Source: Adiantum capillus-veneris (taxonomy: Eukaryota > Streptophyta > Polypodiopsida > Polypodiales > Pteridaceae). Taken from it: a stretch of DNA of 64,000 nt. The DNA is taken from NCBI GenBank assembly GCA_014529385.2, contig CM043950.1, forward strand, positions 65,986,935 through 66,050,934. Direction: 5' to 3'. The notes under the pieces were generated by a model. That model was given only the letters and a program-made list of their open reading frames with translations. It made no database searches and was not told where the DNA came from. The position numbers were made by a program, and so were the translations under genes. This document shows positions 30,431 to 40,465 of this stretch, in pieces (position 1 is the stretch's first letter; each line of letters opens with the position of its first letter).

Positions 30431-31110
30431 TGTAATGTGCAGCAAAAGTAAATGATGGTATATGGCTCAGGATGAGTGATCAATGGTGCTCAAGGTTCTT
30501 TGTAACGATGGGAAGGGAGAGCCTTCCTAGACTTACTGAGAGAATGTGCAATAACCAAAACAAGAGAGTGGAATGCAAACTGTGAGTGAGAGTGCTAGAG
30601 AGAGAGAAAAGACGACACCAAATGGGGTCCCAAACCCCCCTCCAAAGGCCCCCCTCTCTACTGTTAGAAAGGTATTTGCTTTAGATTGCACAAAGTCTGC
30701 TACAATGCTTCTAGATGTTGTGGTACTTGACAACAACGATGTCAACGTACACTCAGAATCAAAGCATGGAAACCAAAAGAACAAAACAAACAATGCAAAC
30801 AAGCAAGCTCCACACACCCAGACACCACAATACACACCCCCAAGAGCAAGGCTAAAAGTGCCAAAAAACACAAGAACAAACGCTATTAAAAAAATTAAAT
30901 CGATGAAGTGAAGGCCAGCACAAACTTTGGAAATCGTGCTTTCATGCTTCTCTCTCTTTCCCTTGAAACCATCAAGTAAATCCACGGACAAGTGTGTGTA
31001 TACAGTGTATGTGTGTGAGTGTGTTGGCAAAATGAGGCAACATCTCTGCTCTCTCAACACACAACAGCACCTATCAAAACATGAACCCCCGTCGTTATAT
31101 AGTGTTGGAT
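30431..31110 (-). mobile_element. Probable copia LTR remnant in reverse orientation
   Basis: Parallels the solo LTR at 25694 over ~300 bases: CTCAGGATGAGTGATC.., GTGCTCAAGGTTC, GAGAATGTGCAATAACCAAAAC, CCCCCCTCCAAAGGCCCC, then GATTGCACAAA. The ends are not defined. The remainder up to about 31110 is AC-rich and unassigned. Confidence 0.5.
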
Positions 31111-31452
31111 ATGTTTTAGATTGAAACCGATCCTACTCTCCTCCATTTCTAGCAGTCAATGGTGCTGTTTCGTCTCCAATCTCCTATCGTATTGTTTCCT
31201 GGTGAAAAAGTTTCATGCACTGAAGTGAATGAGTTTGAACTACTGAACGAGTTTGCAGCATGTCAAGACGAACAGAATCCCAAAGCAGCTGAACCTCCTC
31301 CAAAAATTGTCAAGTTGTCCAACAGGAAATTTTGGATCAAAATTTTACAGAACGAGCACTAATGTGTGCAAAAATAGAGAGAGGCACACCTTATGGAGGG
31401 ACTGGAGAGGGGGTTGACGACGGATGTCGACCTTATCTTTGTCAGCAACGAC
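31111..31452. other. Unassigned
   Basis: Contains a 67-codon plus-strand ORF (31159-31362) with no recognisable domain. Nothing else seen. Confidence 0.4.
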
Positions 31453-31478
31453 AGCCTGGCTGGAATCCCAGCCAGGCT
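31453..31478 (+). other. Perfect 11-bp inverted repeat with 4-base loop
   Basis: AGCCTGGCTGG, loop AATC, then the exact reverse complement CCAGCCAGGCT. No neighbouring feature explains it. Confidence 0.85.
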
Positions 31479-31777
31479 TTGTTTGTTTCTGCTTGTAGGT
31501 ATCTTCATTCAGAGACCCATTGGAAGAGGAGCTGAAAGACGTGCACCTCCTCGCTATCCCTGCAAAGCCAAGGGGAAGAAGACGAAAACAAGCCCTGCTT
31601 CATAAAAGAATGAACTCCCGATGCTACAAATCCGAAAGACAGACTGGACGTTACCATGGGTGCGTCTCCACAGGCCAGCTCGCCTTGCCACACCGTGCAT
31701 GAATCAATTTTACGGCGGCACAATTTATTGGCTTTCAAAAGTGTTGGGATCCATTTGTTGGTAGGGTGCCTTGTTTG

Positions 31778-31778
<1 letters not shown>

Positions 31779-31827
<49 letters not shown>

Positions 31828-31828
31828 A
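31779..31828 (+). repeat. (CT)n/(CA)n compound microsatellite
   Basis: About 33 bases of CT followed by about 16 bases of CA. Confidence 0.95.
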
Positions 31829-31834
31829 TTGTTA

Positions 31835-33446
31835 CCAAAATTTAAATAGCCAAAGCACATCAATCCTAATGCTCCGCCGTTTTTCACCAAATAAGATCTT
31901 ATAGTACGCAAGAGTTGCCAATACTCTTGCAAACTCACAATGGAAGAAAAACTGCCCAGAGCTTCCAAACTTGTATATAAGATAGTTCCATGAATCAACA
32001 GTATGGTTATCCATCAAATTGAAGGCTTGTTGGGCAACATGTCAAAGATGAGTACATTCCACCAGCAATGGGAGAGCACGATTGCCAACATGTGTACGAT
32101 TGTCTAGGCCACTATAACAGATGTAGACATGAATCTCTTCTATCAACCTAGATTTTGGTTCCATGGACATGTTTGCAGGATATGCATTGTAGGATATGCA
32201 AAACATAAGTGAGTTACCTGTTATTGAAAATCTTATCTCGTATTATATGTGGCAACATCCCCTATTGAAAGTTGATGCAACACAACACTTACTTCTTAGC
32301 CAAGACGTAAAATTTGGACTTTGCAAACCCACATAGAATGTAATGTTTGGGCCACCACAACTGTACAAGATTGCAAAAAGGCAACAAAATATAGCTTCAT
32401 TTTTTGGAAGATTCCAAAAGTGTTGGTTGAGCTCCTCTAGCAAACCCTGACATAAGATAGTTCTATAAATGGACGTTATGATGATCCATCCACTTATTGA
32501 GAAACATCCCCAAGGCCAATGCATTACAATGTGGGACCATGTGATTTCCAATATGTTTATGAATTTCAAGAGCTATATGAAAAAAAGATACCTAAATCTC
32601 TTATGTCACCTCACAGGTTAGTTCCCTCTACATTTTGTAGCAAACAAATGACATCTTTAATCATGGCCTCTCGTAAAAAGCAAGTCAACCAAGCTGATGA
32701 GCAAGAGATGAATTAATAGAGGACTTCCCATCAAGACTCTACTCAACTCTTTGACTTAGCCCCTATGGATTTTCAAAAGAACAACAAAAAAAACCACTCC
32801 TCGATTACTCAAACCACGGTCGATAGTCCTACTAGTAGCAAAAAATATCTAAAACTATATCCTAATAAAGCAACTCGTCCACGCAATTGAATGAGCATAG
32901 TAAGCCGATGATGCACCAAAGAGTGATTTCCTTCTAGACATGCTTCAAGGTAACCTTTGGTAGCCTGGGAGAGCAATAGTGCAAATGTTGTTATGCCAAA
33001 AGAAGGAGACTACAACAAAATTGTACACGATGCCGTATGCTTCAATATGCAGCAATAGGAATTTCATATGGATTGAACCCTTGCTTTGCATGAGCTTTGC
33101 ATACATTGAAAATATCCTAGAGGTTATTCCATTCAGTTAAAGGCTTGTTGGGCAACATCATCACAATCAATGCATTCCACCCAACATGGGGACATTGTCA
33201 CACATGAGTTCCAACATGTTTATGAATGTCAATGCCAATGCAACAAATAAATACATAAATGTCTTTTGTCAGTTGATTTCCTTTGCATGTTTGCAGCAAA
33301 CCAATGACATCTTCAATCATGAGAAACTCATACATATGGTTAAATATGAAAATTAATTTGCAATCATAGACAAGAGTGGTTTCCTTATCGACATTTGATT
33401 TCCTTCTTAGCTTAATGCCGGTTTGGGTGTTTGACCTTATGGTCAT
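31835..33446 (-). pseudogene. Decayed pentatricopeptide-repeat (PPR) gene remnant
   Basis: Three successive modules on the minus strand look like plant PPR protein. Module 1 (33446 to ~33090) has MIEDVIGLLQTCKGNQL, IYVFICCIGID and HVGWNALI. Module 2 (~32670-32240) has MIKDVICLLQNVEGTNL, ALEIHKHIGNH, NYLMSGFARGAQ and GPNITFYVGLQS. Module 3 (~32200-31835) has ILQTCPWNQNL, EIHVYICYSGLDNRTHVGN and FNLMDNHTVDSWNYLI. Known PPR proteins show the same order: a leucine-rich start, IHxxIxxxGLDxHxxVGNxL, then FxxMxxxxVxSWNxLI, repeated about every 100 residues. PPR proteins bind organellar RNA. Frames change repeatedly with many stops, so this is a pseudogene. Whether it is one gene or three fragments is unclear. 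It is the only host-gene-like sequence I recognise here. Confidence 0.72.
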
Positions 33447-34086
33447 GAAGTAGGGTATTTCATATGCATTGTGAGACTTGTAAGGATAGAGTGTGTATGG
33501 TTTTGTCTAGGAAATTGTGTTGCAATTTTGCCATCTTTAGTCATACAATGTCAAGAGGCATGATAGGACTATTTAAAGAGATTAAAAGCATCATGCATTG
33601 TGGCTAGTGATTGGGTATAATTTTAAAATATGATTTAGAGCTACCACAATTTTGACTCTTCGCCATGTATATTCTTGTCAGTTTGGGAGGGAGAAACACC
33701 ACTACTCTAAAACCATGGAGACTCTACACACAATCAAGCATCACTTTCAAGCTTTCCAAATCAAACATAGACATGCCTAATCATAGCCCCCAAAGTGCAC
33801 GGCACAAGTCTCTTTACACTGGGCTAAGCTGTGTACAAACTAAAATATTGAATGGAAACCATGAGAGCAACCGTGACAAATGTGACACTGCTCTACAAGC
33901 CTCTTTCAGGTCCAATCTACCATTCAATCATCCATATTTTAGCTAAACCACTAACCACAATAACAAAATACAAGTATAAACAAGTCCAGGTATTCCTATT
34001 TAATATTGATGCTAAACCACACTAGCATGGTGATTTTCCAAGTATCCCAATTCAATCACTCAATAGGGTAGAAAAAATCATAACAT
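33447..34086. other. Unassigned
   Basis: No domain recognised. Probably the 3' untranslated end of the minus-strand gypsy element that follows, but no PPT or LTR was found. Confidence 0.35.
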
Positions 34087-35430
34087 TCATCCACTAGGGA
34101 TAGCAATTGTCCTCAATTGCTTATAAGAGAAATCAACTAGCCAGTGAGTGATGAAAGCAGGGGGGAAAATCATGAAAATCTCAAAAGAATTTTCAGACAT
34201 CCAACGGGAATTTTCTCTAGAGAAACCTTTAAATGTTGAAAGGTATCTATTGTAAACTATGCCAATGCAAGTAGTGGTTGTTTCAAGATCTACTATGGTA
34301 TCAAGTACAAGTCTTTCTTCTTGGGTCAACAAGCAAGGGTGGTTCATCATAGACTAGGTGAGATGGTAGGGATCCTTTAAATGGTCTCAATAAACTAATG
34401 TGAAATGCATTGTGTAGGCGCCATAGAAAAGGAAACTCAAGTTCAAATGAAACATTATTGATCATATATGAGATGAGGAATGGCTCATAAAAGCAAAGAG
34501 CAAGTTTAACAAAAGCATTAGTGTCAAGACTTTGAATTTAATGCTTTTCAATTCTAAACATAACCTCCTCCTTTGAAAACATGATTCTTGTGGTGTTTTT
34601 TGCATGCTTGGTATATTGTTCTTGTGAGTGTTTATAGCAGCACAAACATTAGCATAAATGGAATGAAAATAAATAGCAAAATCATTAGTAATTGGAACAA
34701 AATTAAACAATCAAGTATTTGGTGTAGGAAGTGAATGTAAATGAGACATCAATACATAACTTCAAAAGGTGATTTTCCGATCGTAGAGTGAGTGGTGTTG
34801 TTATATGAAAATTGCAAAATGTGTAAGTAATCATCCTACTTTTTCTGTTGTGAATACACTTATGCTTTCAACAAATCAATAATTATGTGATTAGCTACTT
34901 TGCTAAAGTGTAGTACCTAGATTTTCCAAAAGAGTGGTCCAAAATGCACTACAAAACTTTGAATCTTGATAAAGACTTATAACTTTAGGTAAACCATCAT
35001 GTAAAAACTAGATTTCAAATACAAGAGAGCAGCTTGATGTGCAATGAGATCTTTGTTACATGGAATGAAATATGCTCATTTATTGAAACCATCAATCACT
35101 GTCTAAGTCATATCGTACTTATGTACAATGAGGGGAAAACCAATCATGAAATCCGTCGAAGCACGTTCCCTAAGTCTTTTTGGAATAGGCAATGGATGCA
35201 AGAGACATAATCTCTTACCTATGGTTGACTTAATCTTTATACACGCAATACAAGATTTAACATATTATTTGATATCAATGTGCATAGTATGCCAAAAGAA
35301 ATTATGGCATAAATTCTAATAAGTGGTAACAGAACCTCAATGATTAGCATATTGTGTTCATGCAATTCTTTAATGATCATGACATGAAATGATTGTGTAA
35401 CATAAGGCTTTTCCTGCTTGAAATACAAAA
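34087..35430 (-). pseudogene. Gypsy chromovirus integrase and chromodomain (old)
   Basis: Reading leftwards: the zinc-binding region (IIKELHEHNML, about 35340-35370), the core start (DFMIGFPLIVHKYDMT and FNK.AYFIPCNKD near 35050-35150), then SLYQDSKFCSAFWTTLLENLGTTL-type sequence near 34910-35000 with the second Asp region degraded. SYNNTTHSTIGKSPFEV follows near 34750-34810. The C-terminus has WRLHNAFHISLLRPFKGS near 34370-34430, and a chromodomain fragment (NRYLSTFKGFSRENSRWMSEN) near 34180-34250. Numerous stops and shifts show it is old. Confidence 0.82.
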
Positions 35431-36850
35431 TTGGTGTTGAACGGTGTACTCCAAAAACAAATGTGTGGCATGCTCATTCATAAGCAACCATGTAGTCTTT
35501 AATTCATCATTTTGTGCATATGCATCAGGCATGGATGCAAATAATTTACTTTCAATGGTAGAAATATTATTAAGAGAGGGTCTTCTATTAATATTATTAG
35601 CCAGGACATTTTCTTTTCCATGTTGGTACTAAATAGTAGGATGAATTTTTTTCTATAAAAAGGGTCCACTTAATATGTCTTTGTTAGACACTAAATGCTG
35701 AGAGAGCATATATTTTATGCTTTGTCGATCCATTTAATGAAAAAATCAACACCCAATAAATATTCTTTTCCAAAATTTAAGTGCATGCATGACTGTCATG
35801 AGTCCGTTGTCATCAGTGCTACACTTTGTTTCAGAAGGTTTAAATCTTTGACTATCAAAAGCGATTGGGTGATATCTTACATAAGTGCATCACATATACC
35901 TCTTCCACTAGCATCCGTTACAACGACAAAGAATGGAGAGGAAAATTAGGTATCTTAAAATAGGTGCATTGGTCAACAACTCTTTCAAAGGTTGAAAAAA
36001 TCAATCATGTAATTTAGTCCAAACATAAGGTGTGGTTTTCTTCAAAACAAATGTGAGATAATGTGACTTGTATGCAAAATTTTCTTGACAAATTTCCTCT
36101 GATAAGTACAGAATTTAAGAAATGATCTCAACTCATACAAATTTCTAAGAATTTTCCATGAATTGATAGCCTCAATTTTCTTAATATCTACATGAATACC
36201 ATCGTTGGACACCATGTCATAAATATTCAATTTCAAATTGAAAGAAAGAACTCTTTTTAGAATTAAAATACATTTTATCCTTTTGCAACAAATCAAAAAC
36301 ATGTGTAAGGTGCTCTTCACATATTTAGTAAAAACCAATATGTCATCAAAGGGAACAATCACCAAATCTTGGTGATCAATGAAAATGGGATTTATCATAC
36401 GTGCAAAACTAGTAGGTGCACTAATTAACCCAAATGGTTTTGAGTTCTAAATGCAATTTTGTAAATATCCTCTTGTACCATTTTTAGTTGATGATATCTT
36501 GATTTGAAGTCAAGTTTCGTAAAGAGAGTGGCTCCTTTCAATTTGTCTAACAAGTACCCAATGAATAGGGAACTTGTTTTTTTTATTGTGATTTTATTCA
36601 AAATTGTGTAGTCTATACACATATGGAAGGTACCATTCTGCTTCTTTGCGCTTAGAATAGGTGCTCCATATGGTGAACTATTATACCTGATAAGTCCCCT
36701 ATGTAGCAATTATTGGATTTGTATGTTTCTCTTTGTGTGTAAGTGGATTTACACGTAAGGTGCATGACATGGTTGTTCAATTCCAAAAATGATATCAATT
36801 TTATGGTTTTTTGGTCTAGATAGTGGTAAACTAGGTGGTAGTTCATTCCT
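35431..36850 (-). pseudogene. Gypsy chromovirus RT and RNase H (old)
   Basis: RT starts with the linker ELPPSLPLSRPKNHKIDII (about 36770-36835). HRGLIRYNSSPYGAPIL, NGTFHMCIDYTILNKITIKK and FTKLDFKSRYHQL follow (36425-36709), and then the palm with VPFDDILVFTK (about 36325-36355; FxDD). RNase H follows at about 35700-35950 (TDASGRGICDALM, IAFDSQRFKPSETKCSTDD, LMTVMHALKFWKRI) in mixed frames. Upstream it abuts a different gypsy RT rather than its own protease. Confidence 0.85.
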
Positions 36851-37260
36851 AAAGCAGTCTTGAAATTGTCCAACTTAAAATTCTTGAGATTGAGTTGGCC
36901 TTCCTCTTCATCAAGGAATTGTAGACATGCTTCAAGCTTAAGGTTATGAGTAACCATCGAACTAAAACAACCAATGTCATCTATGAAAACCCTTATAAAC
37001 TTGCCCATGTACGCCTCACAAAACTATTGATCCAACCTGAAAGATAGCATAAGCATTCATTAGTCCAAATGGAATTATATTATAAGAAAAAAATCCCAAT
37101 GGAGTGATAAAGGTTGTCTTTAACTTATCTTCTTATACAATAGTGATATGACAGTATCAAGAGAAGCCATCCACGATAGAGTACCTCTCATAGCTCGATA
37201 CTCCATCCTTTTAAGATATGATAATTGTAAAGGAGACTCACTTTGACTCTATGATAGGAA
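36851..37260 (-). pseudogene. RT half from a second gypsy lineage
   Basis: RYSIVDGFS.YCHITIV then KTTFITPLGFFSYNIIPFGLMNAYAIFQ (37035-37190) and KFIRVFIDDIGCFSS..THNLKLEACLQFLDE (36890-37010). The DGFSGYxQI...KTTFI signature is typical of Athila/Tat-like and related non-chromoviral plant gypsy RTs, not of the chromovirus RT that follows. The palm has IDD. It stops ~30 residues after the catalytic motif, where chromovirus linker sequence begins. Confidence 0.75.
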
Positions 37261-37556
37261 AAATAATATATGATTCAAAAAATTTCATTGTCTGTTGGTG
37301 GAGAGCCTCTAATTTCATAAGGGAGAGATGTCGAAGCCTTTGTACCTTTGGAATTGCTCTCAGAGTTGGTCACTAAAACATATGTACAATAGCACATGAG
37401 TAAAACTTAAGGGTTGATTGTTTCTTGTAGGGTTACAAACATGTAATGCATAAGGGGATTTTTGGCTACTAAAGAGAGAGAAAGCAAGAATGGAAAGAGA
37501 ACTGTAAAAATTTTGATACATAAGGGATACTTTTGTTATAAATAGTGGTACATAAA

Positions 37557-37592
<36 letters not shown>
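37557..37592 (+). repeat. Poly(G) run, 36 bases
   Basis: 36 consecutive G. A 19-base poly(C) run follows at 37684-37702, so the two could pair across 91 bases, or fold as G-quadruplexes. Confidence 0.9.
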
Positions 37593-37593
<1 letters not shown>

Positions 37594-37683
37594 GAGGAGG
37601 GGTAAAACAATAAAATTTATACTTAGGGGATTTTTAAAATACCCCTTGAATGCATGGGATATAGAGGGTTTACATTTAGTGCT

Positions 37684-37702
37684 CCCCCCCCCCCCCCCCC
37701 CC
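37684..37702 (+). repeat. Poly(C) run, 19 bases
   Basis: 19 consecutive C within the minus-strand RT linker, read there as a glycine run. Confidence 0.9.
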
Positions 37703-38510
37703 AAGGAAATGATCCCTCCTTGAGCTTTATGGTATGCTCCACCCCTTTAACTCCCCTCAAATCCTTATAGTAGCTAGTCAAAAAGCCTAGAATTTTTTTT
37801 GGCATACATAGTGACATCTCCTCTTTAACTAAAAAATTATCTCTTAACATTTTATTTATGTTGATATGAGTAGAGCCACTAAAATCTTCAAAAATACATA
37901 TACTTTGAGAATCCTCCTTTTTATCGACCTCTCCATGGCATCCAAGGTGGTTCCATAAAGATCCATGCTGATTTAACATCATTCCCCTTCCAAAGAGCTA
38001 CTGCTATCTGATGTAGAGTCCTCCTCACTATCCTCTTGAGAAACATCTTCACTTGATGTTTCTTCAAGGCTACCTTGGTCCTCATTAGCACTTCCTTATG
38101 TGCATGTTGTACACAATGGTCCTTGTTCTAGCTCTATCTCAAATGGAGAGAGCTCCTTTCTTTTAAATTTTCTTGGCATGCATGGCCATAAGACATGGTC
38201 TTCCTAAAAACACCAAATAAGCATGAACACCAACCTCCATGACAAAGAAATTTACCAAGCATTCAATACCAAAAAACAAATACCTTCACATCCTATGTAA
38301 TACAATAGAACTTTCCCTTCTTGTGGTTGGCCATCCTCATCTTCACATCTACTTTGACCAAGATTTTAGTTCCAATCTCTTGCATGGTGGCTTCCGCCAT
38401 CACACAGATCTCTGCTTCTCCATCCGCATAATATTGAACTTGCTTCTTCTTGCCCATAAATGCCTCAATCACTGGAACCATATCTACAGGAATGCATACC
38501 TTGAGCATGA
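37700..38510 (-). pseudogene. Protease and RT linker of the second gypsy lineage
   Basis: 38293-38508 contains DGEAEICVMAEATMQEIG, matching the D-x-G-A-x2-N-x-M retropepsin style of Athila/Tat-like elements with a decayed active site. At 38170-38240 VGVHAYLVFLGRPWLYA matches the end of the protease domain. At 37723-37820 SYYKDLRGVKGVEHTIKLKEGSFPW matches the RT entry linker. Order and orientation agree with the gag to its right and the RT half to its left. Confidence 0.7.
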
Positions 38511-38876
38511 GAGCTTGTCTAGTAATCTTCTTATACTTAGAGCTTAGCCTTGTGCTTAAACTCTTCGACCATAGCCTCCTTCACTTGGGATTAGTTAATT
38601 GATAGGAGTTGACCACAAGTGCTAGAACATTTTTTATTACAAACATCTTCTACGAGATTTTATTATTCCATATTGTGGCTTAAGAGGGAACCCGATTGAT
38701 GGATGTGAAGCCTCTTTTGCTTCTTGCTACTTTTGGAACGTTTCTCCACCTCTTTGTCGTTCCTTCTAGGGTACCTTTGCTCCTTGCGAGATTCCTTCTC
38801 TCTCCCTCCTCTTGCCCTCTTGTTAACCAAAACTACCTAGAGCTTCATTGTCCAAACAAATCACATGCAAATTTTG

Positions 38877-38883
<7 letters not shown>

Positions 38884-38941
<58 letters not shown>
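38884..38941 (+). repeat. (CT)n microsatellite
   Basis: About 58 bases of CT. Read as an RE repeat on the minus strand between gag and protease. Confidence 0.95.
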
Positions 38942-38945
<4 letters not shown>

Positions 38946-39196
38946 TTTATGGTGCTTGAAGAGGTTGCCTCCTTGATCTTGAAGGTTGATTCTTTCCTCT
39001 TCATGACAATTGTAGCACCTACCATATTGAACTTAAATTCCTCCTCTTCCTTAGTTCCTCTCCTTGGGTTTCCCTCTCCCAATTATATTGATTTTTATCT
39101 CCTCCATTTCCCTTGAAAACTCCTGCATAGCTTTGGATAGATCACCTAGATTGGAAACTTCCTCTCGACCTTGTATGTACCTTGTACTCTTTCCTC

Positions 39197-39690
39197 TTAG
39201 TAATGCCCATGCATTTGAGAAGAAGTCTCAATAGAAAAATCCAACATACCTCTATCCACATTCTTCTTGATTTTGCGACTTTTGATGGCTGCTAGCTCTA
39301 CCACCCTATCGTAGGCATCAACATGTTCTAGCTCAAGCTTCTCTTTTACTTCAGGATGAAGACATGCCAAGAACCTATGAAATTTGAAGGATCCTCCTTG
39401 AACTACACTTGTTAGTGCCACTAATTTATCCCAAAGCCTCCCAACCTCACCATCACAAGCCGCATAAACACCATTAACATCTTCACATAGACTTTGAAGC
39501 TTCTCTTCAATTTTTGATGACATAGCATGTCTTCCAAACCTTGTATTGAAAGCTTCCTTGAGTTTTCTTTGATTTATTTTTGAAGCTCATTATACCATAG
39601 CTTGGCATGATCCTCCAAGAGAAGAGGGAAAGCCACCATCTTCACGTCGTCTAGGAACAAAATAAGAGAGAACATATAGACCTCAATTTT
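39197..39690 (-). pseudogene. Gag of the second gypsy lineage
   Basis: 39590-39665 reads DVKMVAFPLLLEDHAKLWYNELQ, the capsid core typical of plant gypsy Gag. 39197-39523 is a 108-residue open segment (MSSKIEEKLQSLCEDVNG ... CLHPEVKEKLELEHVDAYDRVVELA) continuing the capsid. Frames shift between these blocks. The 5' LTR and PBS to the right were not identified. Confidence 0.72.
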
Positions 39691-39799
39691 TTGAAGTCAC
39701 ATCACTAGTTCTTCCTTCGAAAAGAACATTGGATGATTCAATATCATCGTAGCTTAATCTCAAAGGTTTCCTTGAGTGCAATCCCTTGCTGATGCAGAT

Positions 39800-40465
39800 C
39801 CTTGATGGAAGGCACCAAAAACTGATAACACTTGGGGGGAGCACATGGACACACACACAGAATGGCCTCTTTATAGCTTGGAGAACACTCTTACTTTGAA
39901 AGACCTCTCATAAAACTTCAATATCTCACTCTTTCCTCACATAATCTAGTTTAAAGAAGAAGATTTTTTAAAAAAAAATTCTATTCATCAGTTCCATGTA
40001 TTTATATATGAAGAACATTATTGAAAGGCCAAAGAAAGGCTATATTCCCTTTTTTATGCATGCAGTCTCTCCCCATTTCCTCATATTTGGGTTTCTCTAT
40101 GAATTGGTTGACTCTCCACTCATAAGAAGCCCCTTGGTTGCACAACTCAGCCATCGGTGTACTCATGATTAGCACCTTTTACTCCTCCTTTCCTAGTTGC
40201 TTGTTGCCCATGAATTCATTCTCCTCTAAGCTTTGTACTTCCCCTTCATATACCTCATTGCTTTTTTTGCTACCCACAAGCTCCCTCCACGATCTAAAAA
40301 AACAAACCTCTTTGACACCTTGGTGACATGAGTGCTTCTTTATGGAGTTGAAGTGGTAGCATCTCTAAGTCTACTTGGAAAGAGTTTGAGAATGTCCACA
40401 AGAGTTTTCTCACACCTTCTCCAAGTTAATAAAAAAACCCATCATACATAGTTTTAGTTTTTGAG
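39800..40465. other. Unassigned
   Basis: AT-rich with no convincing ORF, LTR end or PBS. Probably the leader of the minus-strand gypsy element. Confidence 0.35.
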
